Origin: Flavobacteriales bacterium UBA3442
Lineage (GTDB): Bacteria > Bacteroidota > Bacteroidia > Flavobacteriales > Schleiferiaceae
Assembly: GCA_002378565.1 (NCBI GenBank)
Contig: DFSH01000031.1
Span: forward strand, 11,710 to 40,338
DNA: 28,629 nt
Direction of reading: 5' to 3'
Shown: one piece after another, positions 1-8,126 of the stretch
How the letters are laid out: every line of letters begins with the position of its first letter
Position numbering within the stretch: position 1 is the first letter of the stretch
Program-made: the position numbers and the translations under genes
The notes under the pieces: model-generated
What the model saw: the letters and a program-made list of their open reading frames with translations, nothing else
Databases searched by the model: none
Told to the model about the DNA's origin: nothing

Positions 1-701
1 CCAAGAACAAACCCCTCACGGTCTTTGTCAAAAGGGCGGGACGCTGTTTGTGGATCGTCATTGCGTGTTGACAAAGCTTGCATGGCGTTGAATCCACCGA
101 TGCCACCCTCAGTGACAGCAGCTTCAGACCCTCCACAAACGATGACATCAGCCTTACCCAGACGCAGCCACATCAACGAATCGACGAGGGCATTAGCAGA
201 GGAGGCACAGGCAGAAACCGTGGTGTAGTTGGGTCCGCGAAATCCATATTTCATGGAGACATGACCGCCGCAGATGTCGGCAATCATTTTTGGAATAAAA
301 AAGGGGTTGAAGCGAGGCGTTCCATCCCCTTCAGCAAAGTTGACAACCTCTTTGAAAAAGGTGTCTAACCCGCCAATACCAGATCCCCAAATCACACCAA
401 CCCGATCAAGATCAAGGCCAGCCTCCATCAATCCAGCATCTTGGATGCTTTCATTGGCGGCAATCAAGCCCAGGTGAGTGCAGCGGTCCATGCGGCGCGC
501 CTCCTTGCGGTCAATGTGGTCAAGGACATCAAAATCTTTCACCTCACAGGCAAACTGGGTTTTGAATTTGGAGGAATCAAAGGCGGTGATGGGCGCGGCC
601 CCGCTTTTTCCAGCGAGCAGGCCGTCCCAATACGCTTGCGCAGTGTTGCCGATCGGGGTTACGGCCCCAATGCCAGTTACAACAACGCGCTTCAGATCCA
701 T
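1..701 (-). CDS. fabF: 3-oxoacyl-ACP synthase II, N-terminal part (cut by window edge)
   Basis: Beta-ketoacyl-ACP synthase II condenses malonyl-ACP with acyl-ACP in the elongation cycle of type II fatty acid synthesis (cytoplasm). About 233 residues are visible, starting MDLKRVVVTGIGAVTPIGN, the usual start of the thiolase-fold ketosynthases. The nucleophile lies in TVSACAS at about Cys165 (Cys163 in the E. coli enzyme), followed by the typical SANAL stretch. The C-terminal half with the two active-site histidines lies beyond the left edge. The start lies 11 bp after the acpP stop on the same strand, so the two are an acpP-fabF operon. In Bacteroidota rnc often follows, but that cannot be seen here. 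FabF is preferred over FabB because of the acpP linkage and the N-terminal sequence. Confidence 0.95.
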   Translation of the reverse strand, partial: MDLKRVVVTGIGAVTPIGNTAQAYWDGLLAGKSGAAPITAFDSSKFKTQFACEVKDFDVLDHIDRKEARRMDRCTHLGLIAANESIQDAGLMEAGLDLDRVGVIWGSGIGGLDTFFKEVVNFAEGDGTPRFNPFFIPKMIADICGGHVSMKYGFRGPNYTTVSACASSANALVDSLMWLRLGKADVIVCGGSEAAVTEGGIGGFNAMQALSTRNDDPQTASRPFDKDREGFVL

Positions 702-712
702 AAACTACTGAG

Positions 713-949
713 TTAGGCTTTTGCCTTCTCGATATGAGAAACAGCCTCACCAACCGTGGAAATATTCTCGGCTTGGTCGTCTGGAATTTGGATATCGAAT
801 TCTTTTTCGAATTCCATGATGAGCTCTACGGTGTCCAATGAATCGGCACCAAGGTCGTTAGTGAATGAAGCTTCGAGGGTGACCTCAGCTTCAGATACGC
901 CGAGCTTGTCAACGATGATGGCTTTCACGCTATTTGCGATGTCTGACAT
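713..949 (-). CDS. acpP: acyl carrier protein
   Basis: Acyl carrier protein, 78 aa, carries growing acyl chains on a 4'-phosphopantetheine arm for fatty acid synthesis. The attachment site is Ser37 in the diagnostic [10 protein letters not shown] motif, and the protein is strongly acidic with four helices, as the family requires. The reading frame is open 16 codons further upstream (to 997), but the family start is [12 protein letters not shown], so the ATG at 949 is chosen. It lies just upstream of fabF and is divergent from purN across an 86-bp gap that must hold the promoters for both directions. Confidence 0.96.
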   Translation of the reverse strand: MSDIANSVKAIIVDKLGVSEAEVTLEASFTNDLGADSLDTVELIMEFEKEFDIQIPDDQAENISTVGEAVSHIEKAKA

Positions 950-978
950 AACTGTAATTTTAAGTGATAAATCAAGTG

Positions 979-1012
979 CAAAGAAAAGGTATTCCAATTA
1001 AATATGGACAAA
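979..1012 (-). promoter_or_regulatory. candidate acpP-fabF promoter
   Basis: On the minus strand there is a TTTG at 1012-1009 and, 22 nt further on, TTTCTTTG at 986-979. The latter is one mismatch from the Bacteroidota -7 element TAnnTTTG. Transcription would start near 972, leaving about 22 nt before the acpP ATG. The assignment rests on consensus matching only. Confidence 0.28.
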
Positions 1013-1035
1013 TCTCATTTTGGTATTTTTGTGGC

Positions 1036-1629
1036 ATGCAAACCCACAGCCTCATCATTCTAGCTTCTGGCAGTGGCAGCAATGCGGCTTCACTGATTGA
1101 TTACTTCAGCAATCACCAGAAAATTCAGGTCTGCGGGCTGTGGACCAACAACCCGAAAGCGGGCATCCTTCAACGCAACCTAGCTGTGAAGGCTAAACTT
1201 TTTTCGCAGGGTGATGACAATTTGATTGCCACATGGAAGGCTTCTGGAGCAAGCACCTTGGTGCTTGCGGGCTACCTCAAGGCCATCCCGGTGGCTTGGA
1301 TTGACGCCTTTGAGGGCTCGGTGTACAACATCCACCCCGCCTTGTTGCCTGCGTTTGGCGGTAAAGGCATGTATGGCATACACGCCCATCGCGCAGTGAT
1401 TGCTTCAGGCGACACGACAAGTGGCTTAAGTATACACAAAGTCACCGAGGTGTACGATGAAGGGCCGCTGGTCTTTCAAATGCGATTGGGCGTGAAGCCC
1501 GAAGAGTCCGCGGAGGCTTTGCAGCAACGCATCCTCGAGGGAGAGCATTGGGCATTTCCCCGCGCCATTGAAGCAGACCTTCTGCAACAAGCCATGCCAA
1601 CCCAACTTCCCGCACCATGGTCGGCATAG
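1036..1629 (+). CDS. purN: phosphoribosylglycinamide formyltransferase (GAR transformylase)
   Basis: PurN transfers a formyl group from 10-formyltetrahydrofolate to glycinamide ribonucleotide, the third step of purine synthesis (cytoplasm). The protein is 197 aa. It opens with the phosphate-binding segment ILASGSGSNAASL. The catalytic triad seen in E. coli PurN (Asn106, His108, Asp144) is present as Asn98 and His100 in NIHPALLPAFGGKGMYG and Asp141 in YDEGP. The frame is open upstream to 964, but family members begin just before the SGSGSN segment, so the ATG at 1036 is used. The 3' end overlaps rnhA by 13 bp, which suggests co-transcription and translational coupling. Confidence 0.95.
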   Translation: MQTHSLIILASGSGSNAASLIDYFSNHQKIQVCGLWTNNPKAGILQRNLAVKAKLFSQGDDNLIATWKASGASTLVLAGYLKAIPVAWIDAFEGSVYNIHPALLPAFGGKGMYGIHAHRAVIASGDTTSGLSIHKVTEVYDEGPLVFQMRLGVKPEESAEALQQRILEGEHWAFPRAIEADLLQQAMPTQLPAPWSA

Positions 1630-2084
1630 CACTGTACACGGACGGTTCAGCAAAAGGCAACCCCGGACCGGGGGGTTATGGGACCATTTTGCAATCAGGG
1701 TCGCATGAAAAGGAGCTGTCAAAAGGCTACCGCTTGACCACCAACAACCGAATGGAGCTGATGGCTGTTGTGGCTGGGCTAGAGGCTTTGAAGCCACCCC
1801 GATGCCGTGTGCACGTTGTGTCTGACAGTAAATATGTGGTTAACGCCTTCAATGAAGGCTGGATGGAAAACTGGAAGCGCCGTCGCTTTGCTAAGGTGAA
1901 AAATGTGGATGTATGGAAACGGCTTCTCAAAGCTATGGAGGGACATGATGTCACCTTTGAGTGGGTCAAGGGGCATGCCAGCCACCCGCAAAATGAACGC
2001 TGTGATCAATTAGCCGTAAAGGCGGCAGAGTCGCCTACAGACATTGACCAAGGCTATGAAGCTAGTCAGCAGTTAAGCCTATAG
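1617..2084 (+). CDS. rnhA: ribonuclease HI
   Basis: RNase HI cleaves the RNA strand of RNA-DNA hybrids, removing primers and R-loops. The protein is 155 aa, the length of the E. coli enzyme. All acidic metal ligands are visible: Asp9 in YTDGSAKGNPGPGG, Glu47 in NNRMELMAV, Asp70 in VSDSKYV, and Asp130 in NERCDQLA. The active-site-loop His120 lies in VKGHASHP. The basic protrusion around ENWKRRRFAK (84-93), which helps bind hybrids, is kept. It starts inside the last codons of purN. It converges with the GH3 gene 13 bp downstream, and no clear terminator hairpin lies between them. Confidence 0.95.
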   Translation: MVGIALYTDGSAKGNPGPGGYGTILQSGSHEKELSKGYRLTTNNRMELMAVVAGLEALKPPRCRVHVVSDSKYVVNAFNEGWMENWKRRRFAKVKNVDVWKRLLKAMEGHDVTFEWVKGHASHPQNERCDQLAVKAAESPTDIDQGYEASQQLSL

Positions 2085-2097
2085 GCCACAGGAGCGT

Positions 2098-3597
2098 TCA
2101 GGCCTTGAAGGCACTCAAAGCATCCACGATCGTCCGGTCATTGGTCAAGCGGGGCACCTTGTTTTGCCCCCCGAGCTTGCCAATGGACTTCATGTAGCGA
2201 ATGAAGGCATCAGTTGCTAGCGGGGTCACCACACAACTTCTCAAAACGCCACCAACAATTAAATCCCTGTAGTAGCTGTTCTTCTCGCACAAAGCCTTGT
2301 CAAGCGCCAAGGCATAGCCGGCCAGGTCAGTAGGTTGTTCATCAAAAGCAATCAACCACTCATGGTAAGGTAGGCCTGTGTCAGGCAAAACCTGAGGCGC
2401 TACAGTGAACTCTTTCACTAGGCCACCAAAGGCTTTTGTGGCCACCTTCATTGCATGCTCCACCTCAGAGCCAATCACGTGTTCACCAAAGGCAGAAATG
2501 AAATGCTTGATGCGACCAGTGACCCGCACACGACAAGGTTCAAGGGAAACAAAGGTGACGGTGTCTCCAATGCTGTAACCCCACAAACCAGCATTGGTGT
2601 GCATGATGACGGCATAATTGACGCCCAGCTCAACGTCTGCAATGGACAACCTCGGTGGGTTTTCGTCAAAAAAATGATCGGACGGAATGAATTCATAAGC
2701 GATGCCATGATCTAAGGCCAACAGCAAATCCTCACTGTCTGCTTGATCTTGGTAAGCGATGAACCCCTCGGAGGTTGCATAGGTTTGTAGGATATCCACC
2801 TTTTTGCCCAACAACTCCTCAAATCGTGCCCTGTAGGGCTCATAAGCCACGCCGCCAGTGATAAAAAGCGCGAGGTTAGGGAAGACCTCAGCAATGGTTT
2901 GCTTGCCGGACACCTCCAATAATCGCTCAAAATACATCTGAACCCATGGCGGAATGCCAGTAATCAAGGTTAGGTCTTCATTGACGGTTTCCTGGACAAT
3001 GGCGTCCAATTTTTCTTCCCAATCCTCAATGATGTTGGCCTCCCACGAGGGCAACCGATTTTTTTTAAGGTAGCTGGGCGTAAAATTTGACGAGATGCCG
3101 CTGAGGCGACCCGTAGGAACACCATTGACATCGTCAAGTTTAGGACTCCCTTGCAAGAAAATCATCTTACCATTGACGAAGTCCGCATTGCCTGCATTGA
3201 CAATGTAGCCAAAGAGGGCGCTTTTGCCTGTTTTGATTTGTAAGGACACAGAGGCCGTGCTTAGGGGAATGAATTTAGCCCCAGACGTGGTGCCGCTGGT
3301 TTTTGCAAAATAGGCTGGTCGACCAGGCCACACCACGTTAGCCTCTCCATCAACCACCCTGTCTAAGTAGGGCCTCAGCGCCTCATAGTCCCGAATAGGC
3401 ACATGTTTTTTTAGGTCTGAAAAATTGTGGATTTCATCAAAGTGGTGATCCTTGCCAAATGAGGTATGCTTGGCGTCAGATATCAAGCTTTGCAGCACCT
3501 TGAGCTGAGTTGACCCAGGCTTACTGATCCACGATTGATCCTTCTTGATGGTGCGCTTGGCTAAAAGCTTGGCTGCGGTTGACTTGAATGTTGCCAT
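2098..3597 (-). CDS. GH3-family adenylate-forming acyl-acid synthetase-like protein
   Basis: 499 aa, a full-length member of the GH3 family ('GH3 auxin-responsive promoter family' in automatic annotation). The family has an ANL-like adenylation fold. Plant members join amino acids to jasmonate or auxin; the substrate of the bacterial proteins is unknown. The three nucleotide-binding motifs are visible: the P-loop-like KTSGTTSGAKFIPLS near residue 100, YATSEGFIAY near 284, and the GDTV...VTGRIKHFISAFGEHV stretch near 360-385. It starts 1 bp after the M23-like gene stop, so the two are an operon. Family assignment is secure. An acid-activating reaction is inferred from the motifs. Confidence 0.85.
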   Translation of the reverse strand: MATFKSTAAKLLAKRTIKKDQSWISKPGSTQLKVLQSLISDAKHTSFGKDHHFDEIHNFSDLKKHVPIRDYEALRPYLDRVVDGEANVVWPGRPAYFAKTSGTTSGAKFIPLSTASVSLQIKTGKSALFGYIVNAGNADFVNGKMIFLQGSPKLDDVNGVPTGRLSGISSNFTPSYLKKNRLPSWEANIIEDWEEKLDAIVQETVNEDLTLITGIPPWVQMYFERLLEVSGKQTIAEVFPNLALFITGGVAYEPYRARFEELLGKKVDILQTYATSEGFIAYQDQADSEDLLLALDHGIAYEFIPSDHFFDENPPRLSIADVELGVNYAVIMHTNAGLWGYSIGDTVTFVSLEPCRVRVTGRIKHFISAFGEHVIGSEVEHAMKVATKAFGGLVKEFTVAPQVLPDTGLPYHEWLIAFDEQPTDLAGYALALDKALCEKNSYYRDLIVGGVLRSCVVTPLATDAFIRYMKSIGKLGGQNKVPRLTNDRTIVDALSAFKA

Positions 3598-3598
3598 G

Positions 3599-4465
3599 TC
3601 AGTGTGTGAGAAGTTGATTTAGGTCCAGTGCCCGGCCATTCAACCAGTACTCGACGATGATGTCGTGGGTGCTGACGCTATCGCTAGGACTGGTAGCGTC
3701 TTGGAGGTACTCAAAGGGTTCAGCCACTTCGCAAAGTTTGGCGCCTGACTTCACAAAGTCCCCCACACGATGAAGGGGTGGGCTGTTGAGTTGTGCGTAG
3801 CGGCTCATGGCGCCATCTTGGTGCTGGAGCCAGACAGAGAAACCCAAAGATGAACTGCCTTCAATAGCAACAACAGTGCCCGGCTTGATGGCACTCACCT
3901 CGGTTCCAACCGGGCATTTGTAGAGCAAGCCGTGTCGAAGTTTGCGAGAGGCGTCATTGTCCACCAGATTATGGTCCAGCGGGTGACTGACCTGGTCTTC
4001 ACCTGTCCGGTTAGCCACAGCCTCCATGGCCTCAACGTTTTCACGCAGGGCAGATTCGGCATCACTGATTCGCAGATTCTCCAAAGACCAGCCAACCGGT
4101 GGCGCCATAGCAGACCCTAAGGTGTCGGGCGCTTCGCCACCAATCATGGACCGCAAATGCTGCACAAAAGCTTCGTGGTAACCCAGGTGACGAACCAAAG
4201 AATCGGTGCGGTACTCTAGCTCAACAGCTGACCTGCGAAGACTTGTTGAGGCATAGCCGGGGATGTATTCTCTAAGCGGTGTGTAGGCAACAAGTAGCAG
4301 TGTACCAATAATAAGCGTGACAGTTGTTGTGCCAATGACGACAAAGACATTCAACCGACTAAGCGCCATTGAGAAGCGCTCCTCAAAGGTGGATTCGTCC
4401 AGCAGCACCAAGCGGTACTTGTGAAGCCATTTCTTCCAGCGCGATGTCTCTCCTTTTTTTACCAT
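3599..4465 (-). CDS. membrane-anchored M23-fold protein with degenerate zinc site
   Basis: 288 aa. A short basic cytoplasmic tail (to about residue 35) precedes one transmembrane segment (about 38-60, LNVFVVIGTTTVTLIIGTLL), a helical linker, and a C-terminal LytM/M23-like beta domain (about 175-288). That domain keeps the GTEVSAIKPGTVVAIEG frame and ends with the family-like EYWLNGRALDLNQLL. The zinc ligands are lost: the expected HxGxD reads RHGLLYK, YAHL reads YAQL, and the HxH site reads THDIIVEY. It probably binds or scaffolds peptidoglycan rather than cutting it, like EnvC/NlpD-type activators (inference). The first gene of the unit with GH3, it is divergent from porW across 82 bp. Confidence 0.75.
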   Translation of the reverse strand: MVKKGETSRWKKWLHKYRLVLLDESTFEERFSMALSRLNVFVVIGTTTVTLIIGTLLLVAYTPLREYIPGYASTSLRRSAVELEYRTDSLVRHLGYHEAFVQHLRSMIGGEAPDTLGSAMAPPVGWSLENLRISDAESALRENVEAMEAVANRTGEDQVSHPLDHNLVDNDASRKLRHGLLYKCPVGTEVSAIKPGTVVAIEGSSSLGFSVWLQHQDGAMSRYAQLNSPPLHRVGDFVKSGAKLCEVAEPFEYLQDATSPSDSVSTHDIIVEYWLNGRALDLNQLLTH

Positions 4466-4472
4466 GCTTCAG

Positions 4473-4480
4473 CAAAGATA
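4473..4480 (-). promoter_or_regulatory. candidate -7 element for the M23-like/GH3 unit
   Basis: Minus-strand TATCTTTG matches TAnnTTTG exactly. No TTG lies at the expected -33 distance. The element sits only 7 bp before the ATG, so the message would be nearly leaderless. It lies back to back with the porW promoter candidate. Confidence 0.28.
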
Positions 4481-4497
4481 TTCGGTATCAGGAGCTT

Positions 4498-4524
4498 TTG
4501 GAGGCCATTCACGAAATAACTTTG
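4498..4524 (+). promoter_or_regulatory. candidate promoter of the porW-bactofilin-atp train
   Basis: TTG at 4498-4500, a 16-bp spacer and TAACTTTG at 4517-4524. The -7 box is a perfect TAnnTTTG and the spacer is one base short of the usual 17-23. Initiation near 4531 fits the GTG start at 4548 better than the TTG at 4536. Confidence 0.42.
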
Positions 4525-4547
4525 CCTGAAGTCCGTTGATAGAAACT

Positions 4548-7121
4548 GTGATCCACCTGCATTCCACATCCCGCACGTTCTGCCTAGCCCTTATTGTCCT
4601 GGCCACCTTGTCTTGTTCTCGAACGCAAGACAAGGCCATAAACCGCACCTACCATCGGATGACGGCGCGATTCAACCCCATGCATAATGGCAAATTAGCC
4701 TTTGAAGACGGCATGGACGCCTTGAGAAAGGCTTACGTAGATGACTACGACACGCCACTGGCAATTTACCCTTATGGCTTTGCTAAGGAAGATGATCAAG
4801 CAAGCCAACACTTCACCCGCGCCATTGAAAAGGCCACAAAAACGGTGGTTGAGCACAGCATGATGATTCGGGGAAAACAGAAAAACCCCATCACCTATCA
4901 AGCCTACCTTTTGATGGGCCAAGCACAGGGCGCCATGGGTTTGGACCTGTCAGCCCATGAGGCTTTTGCCATTGTCAAACGCATGTCAGATGACCCCGAC
5001 CAAGTGACGCGATCTGAGCTCTACCGTGCTGAACTCATGGCAAAGATGGGCAATGGACACGCAGCCATTGCAGCCTTGGATGAGCTGGAACGAAGAGGAC
5101 TGCACGAGGACTTCACCCTGCAGGCGGCAAGCGTCCGCTCTCACGCCCTGATGGCAGATAAGGAATATGAGGTTGTGGTTGATTTATTGGCCGTGGCTTT
5201 GAAAGAGAAAATGTCACCAAAGGCCCGAGCTCGCTTGGCCTTCATCAAGGGCCAACTTCATGAGGAGATGGATGAAGGGAACTTAGCAAGAGAGGCTTAT
5301 GATGCCTGCATTCGTGCGCAACCCGGTAGCTACGATATGCTTTTGGAAGCGCAGTTGAGAAAAAGTCTCAATGGCAACGGATCGGGCGTCCGCGTTCAGT
5401 CCCTTTACAAGGAGCTAGAGAAGCTGCTTCGGGAGCCGAAAAACGCCCTCTATGAAGACAGAATTTACTTTGCTTTAGCCAAGCTGGCGGAGTCAGTGGA
5501 GGATGAAGGCAGGGCACAGATTTACTGGGGCCAGTGCATTGCTCAGGGCAGCAAACTGAGGCCGGTGGTGCACGCAAAAGCCTTTATCGCAAGAGGCGAT
5601 TGGCGCTTTGATCAAACCAATTACCCGGGCGCTCAATCAGATTTAGATAGCGCTTACCACTTGCTGCCAGCCAAGCACCCCCTCCGGGAGTCACTGGATA
5701 GGCGACGCAAAGGCCTGAACGCCTTGGTTAAGGTCTTGAACAACCTGCAGTCCAACGACTCATTGCGTGAGCTGGCATCGATGTCTGAATCAGAGCTGCA
5801 AAAATATTTTACTAAATACGTGGCCAGCTTGCGACAGCGAATCGCGGAGGAGGAGCGCCAGGCTCAGCAGCTTGAGCTGCAGGCAGAAATGCAAATACAG
5901 TCGGAGTTGCAATCCACCTCAGGGCCGGCCATTGGTGGCAGCGGCAAATGGCTATTCTACAATGGGCCAACCCGCGCGATGTCAGCATCGCGATTCCGGC
6001 AATCCTGGGGTGATCGACCCAATGTGGATCAGTGGCGCCTGCAGAGCGCATCAGCCAACTGGGTCATGCAAAGTGGTGGCAGTGACGGCGTGGCGGGCAA
6101 CGGAACAGACACAGAAGGGGAGGACCCAGCCTTTGATGTTGATCTGTACATGAAACAAACCCCGCGGGGCGACTCCACCGTGCAGGCTTTGAGTCGCTTG
6201 ATTTGCGAAGACTACATTAAAGCAGCGGCCATTTACCGCGACCAAATTGACGATAGCGATGCAGCGATGGGCATGCTCAACAAAGCAGCCCTTTGTGAAA
6301 GCCAATCGCCCTTAGCCTGGTACGCCATGCACCGCCTTCACTTGAAGCGCGAAGAGCCTGTTCAGGCCGCATCAAGCAGAGAGCATGTGCTGAAAACATT
6401 CCCAAGCTCAGCCTATGCCAAACACCTTCGCGGAGAGATTGTTGATCAAACAGGCTTGCTAGATCAAACGAGCAAGGATTTCCAGCAGCTATGGGATCTT
6501 TCCCAAGAAGGCTCATGGCTGGCCTGCTTAGACCTGCTTAAGCAAGGTGAGTTTTTAGCGACAGAGCGCCCGTCAGTAGACTTTATCCAAGCATTAGCGC
6601 TTGGCGCAACCCAGGGCAAACAAGCCTATGTGGATGCATTGATTGCCATTGAACAAGCCTACCCCAACAGCCCCCAGGCAGCGTTAGCAACCACCTACAG
6701 AAACGCCCTAACAGGCGACTGGGCACCCGACAACCAGAACAACACAGGCATCCAGTACATGGAAGCGACCAAGGCCCCCCACCAGCTCATGATCATCATC
6801 TCAAGCAAGGGCAACATCAACGATGTGCGCAACGCATTGGCGAGCTTTCATCAAAAGTATTTTAGCGGAAAACCTCTTGGATTAAGGGTCTTACCTATCG
6901 ACGATGACAGTCACATGATCATGGTGGATGGCCTAAAGAATGCCGCGGAAGCACTGGCTTACCGGACCAAGGTGATGCGAGCTGTGACCGTCACACAATT
7001 CACCAAACCCCATGGTCCAAAATACTGGCCCATCACTGTCCAGAATTTTTCGCAATTTTACAGCCAGAAAGATCTTCAAGGCTACAGCCAATTCGTCCAA
7101 CGCATCTACTCCCTCCCATGA
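4548..7121 (+). CDS. porW: PorW/SprE-family TPR lipoprotein of type IX secretion and gliding
   Basis: About 857 aa lipoprotein. The signal peptide ends in the lipobox LATLSC (lipid-bearing Cys23 from the GTG start at 4548). A TTG at 4536 would add four residues and an acidic n-region, so GTG is preferred. The body is helical TPR-like repeats (about 100-380 and 560-720), a coiled coil rich in Glu/Gln (about 415-450), and a low-complexity Gly/Ser linker. The C-terminal domain (about 735-857) has the SprE/PorW features HQLMIIISSK, DVRNALASFHQKYF and the terminal FSQFYSQKDLQGYSQFVQRIY. SprE is needed for gliding and T9SS secretion in Flavobacterium, and PorW for secretion in Porphyromonas. The stop overlaps the bactofilin start (ATGA). 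Confidence 0.85.
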   Translation: MIHLHSTSRTFCLALIVLATLSCSRTQDKAINRTYHRMTARFNPMHNGKLAFEDGMDALRKAYVDDYDTPLAIYPYGFAKEDDQASQHFTRAIEKATKTVVEHSMMIRGKQKNPITYQAYLLMGQAQGAMGLDLSAHEAFAIVKRMSDDPDQVTRSELYRAELMAKMGNGHAAIAALDELERRGLHEDFTLQAASVRSHALMADKEYEVVVDLLAVALKEKMSPKARARLAFIKGQLHEEMDEGNLAREAYDACIRAQPGSYDMLLEAQLRKSLNGNGSGVRVQSLYKELEKLLREPKNALYEDRIYFALAKLAESVEDEGRAQIYWGQCIAQGSKLRPVVHAKAFIARGDWRFDQTNYPGAQSDLDSAYHLLPAKHPLRESLDRRRKGLNALVKVLNNLQSNDSLRELASMSESELQKYFTKYVASLRQRIAEEERQAQQLELQAEMQIQSELQSTSGPAIGGSGKWLFYNGPTRAMSASRFRQSWGDRPNVDQWRLQSASANWVMQSGGSDGVAGNGTDTEGEDPAFDVDLYMKQTPRGDSTVQALSRLICEDYIKAAAIYRDQIDDSDAAMGMLNKAALCESQSPLAWYAMHRLHLKREEPVQAASSREHVLKTFPSSAYAKHLRGEIVDQTGLLDQTSKDFQQLWDLSQEGSWLACLDLLKQGEFLATERPSVDFIQALALGATQGKQAYVDALIAIEQAYPNSPQAALATTYRNALTGDWAPDNQNNTGIQYMEATKAPHQLMIIISSKGNINDVRNALASFHQKYFSGKPLGLRVLPIDDDSHMIMVDGLKNAAEALAYRTKVMRAVTVTQFTKPHGPKYWPITVQNFSQFYSQKDLQGYSQFVQRIYSLP

Positions 7122-7537
7122 ACAAGAACAAATCCACAGAAAGCATGTCCGACCACAACAAAATTGTTGAGGGTGCAGAGCTTAATGGCAACCTTCAGTC
7201 CCCTGGAGATATTCGTGTAGACGGCAAGGTTAAAGGCAATTTAACTGTCGGCGGCAAACTGGTTGTTGGCCCTACAGGCTATGTCGAAGGCAACATCGTG
7301 GCTAAGGAAGTCTCCATTTCTGGCCAAGTGGTTGGTCAATTGAACGTGAAGGGTTTGAGCTCCTTGCACAAAACAGCAAGAATACAAGCGGAACTCACCA
7401 CCGAGAAGTTGGCCATCGAGCCAGGTGCGCAGTTCACTGGCACGTGCCAGATGGGTTCATCCAAAGCGATGAATCAAAGTCAACCCCAAGACCAACAAGC
7501 AAGGACAGGGACCCAAACCTCTGCCTCAGTTAGCTAA
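7118..7537 (+). CDS. bactofilin (polymer-forming cytoskeletal protein)
   Basis: 139 aa. Bactofilins self-assemble without nucleotide into filaments that organise cell-envelope processes. The core, about residues 16-115, is a right-handed beta-helix with glycine-rich turns repeated every ~18 residues (GELNGN-type start, then DIRVDGKVKGNLTVGGKLVVG, YVEGNIVAKEVSISGQVVGQLNVKG). The two ends are polar and disordered, and the C-terminal 25 residues are rich in Gln/Ser/Thr. Its ATG overlaps the porW stop by 4 bp. A second Met at 7145, before DHNKIVEG, is a possible shorter start. Placement between porW and the ATP synthase genes suggests envelope-linked work. Confidence 0.9.
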   Translation: MNKNKSTESMSDHNKIVEGAELNGNLQSPGDIRVDGKVKGNLTVGGKLVVGPTGYVEGNIVAKEVSISGQVVGQLNVKGLSSLHKTARIQAELTTEKLAIEPGAQFTGTCQMGSSKAMNQSQPQDQQARTGTQTSASVS

Positions 7538-7729
7538 GTGAAAAACGCCATGCGCTTCAGCGGGATGGCCGTTCAAATGGCCGCAACCATAGGGCTGATG
7601 ACTTGGCTGGGATCCTTGCTAGATAGCGACGATGCACAGACACCTTATGGTGCAGCCTCAGGCGCGCTGATTGGCTGTCTGTTGGCCTTGTACCGAACAC
7701 TCAAAGACGTGACGTCCCATGATTCCTAA
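7538..7729 (+). CDS. atpZ: AtpZ/AtpI-family ATP synthase accessory protein
   Basis: 63 aa, GTG start directly after the bactofilin TAA with no spacing. Two hydrophobic helices (about 7-27 and 39-56) flank a short polar loop (DSDDAQTPYG), and the second helix carries the GALIGCLLALYRTLKDV pattern of the AtpZ/AtpI group. These small proteins assist assembly or ion supply of F1Fo; an AtpZ/AtpI pair in Bacillus has been described as a Ca/Mg channel. The position just ahead of an AtpI-like gene and atpB supports the call. A cysteine in the second helix is of unknown importance. Confidence 0.82.
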   Translation: MKNAMRFSGMAVQMAATIGLMTWLGSLLDSDDAQTPYGAASGALIGCLLALYRTLKDVTSHDS

Positions 7730-8084
7730 ACTTGTCAAACAACTCTTTGCGACCTACGTGCTGCTGGCTGCCGCGTCGGCGATGGTCTGCTGGGCTGCGC
7801 AAGTCAGCTACTTCGCTTCAGGCGTCATATTCATTGCTGTGACAGGGTTGACACAGGCCTGGGTGGCAGAAGTTTTTGGCCGCAGGCAGCCTACGCGCCT
7901 TGGCGGGGTATTCGCGGTGGCAGGGCTGGTTCGCATGCTCTTTGCTGCAGGAGGGCTCCTATTGCCATTGTCATTGCGTGAAGGGGTCAACATGAATGCG
8001 GAAATATTGCAATTTTCAGCCCTGTATGGATTGGCCTTGTTGGCTGAAACATGGCTCATTGCTGTCCGGATGAAAAACCTATAG
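7719..8084 (+). CDS. AtpI-like four-helix membrane protein (DUF6168-like)
   Basis: 121 aa with four predicted transmembrane helices (about 8-26, 31-50, 62-82, 97-116) and a basic cytoplasmic loop (GRRQPTR, about 54-60). It starts inside atpZ with an 11-bp overlap and precedes atpB, which is where AtpI lies in many atp operons. Sequence is weakly conserved in this group, so the assignment rests mostly on topology, length and context. I believe Bacteroidota members are filed under DUF6168. The likely role is help with c-ring or Fo assembly. Confidence 0.65.
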   Translation: MIPKLVKQLFATYVLLAAASAMVCWAAQVSYFASGVIFIAVTGLTQAWVAEVFGRRQPTRLGGVFAVAGLVRMLFAAGGLLLPLSLREGVNMNAEILQFSALYGLALLAETWLIAVRMKNL

Positions 8085-8104
8085 GTAGGGCGGGTATTTC
8101 ATAT

Positions 8105-8112
8105 TACTTTTG
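8105..8112 (+). promoter_or_regulatory. candidate internal -7 element before atpB
   Basis: TACTTTTG matches TAnnTTTG exactly in the 42-bp gap before atpB, the widest junction in the train up to this point. No good -33 TTG is found upstream, so an extra promoter for atpBEFHAG is only a possibility. Confidence 0.28.
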
Positions 8113-8126
8113 CCGCGCATTTGAGC

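Noticed and set aside
1024..1031. TATTTTTG as a -7 element for purN
   Set aside because: It matches TAnnTTTG but lies 5 bp before the ATG, so initiation would fall inside the gene, and no -33 TTG is present. T-rich DNA gives such matches by chance.
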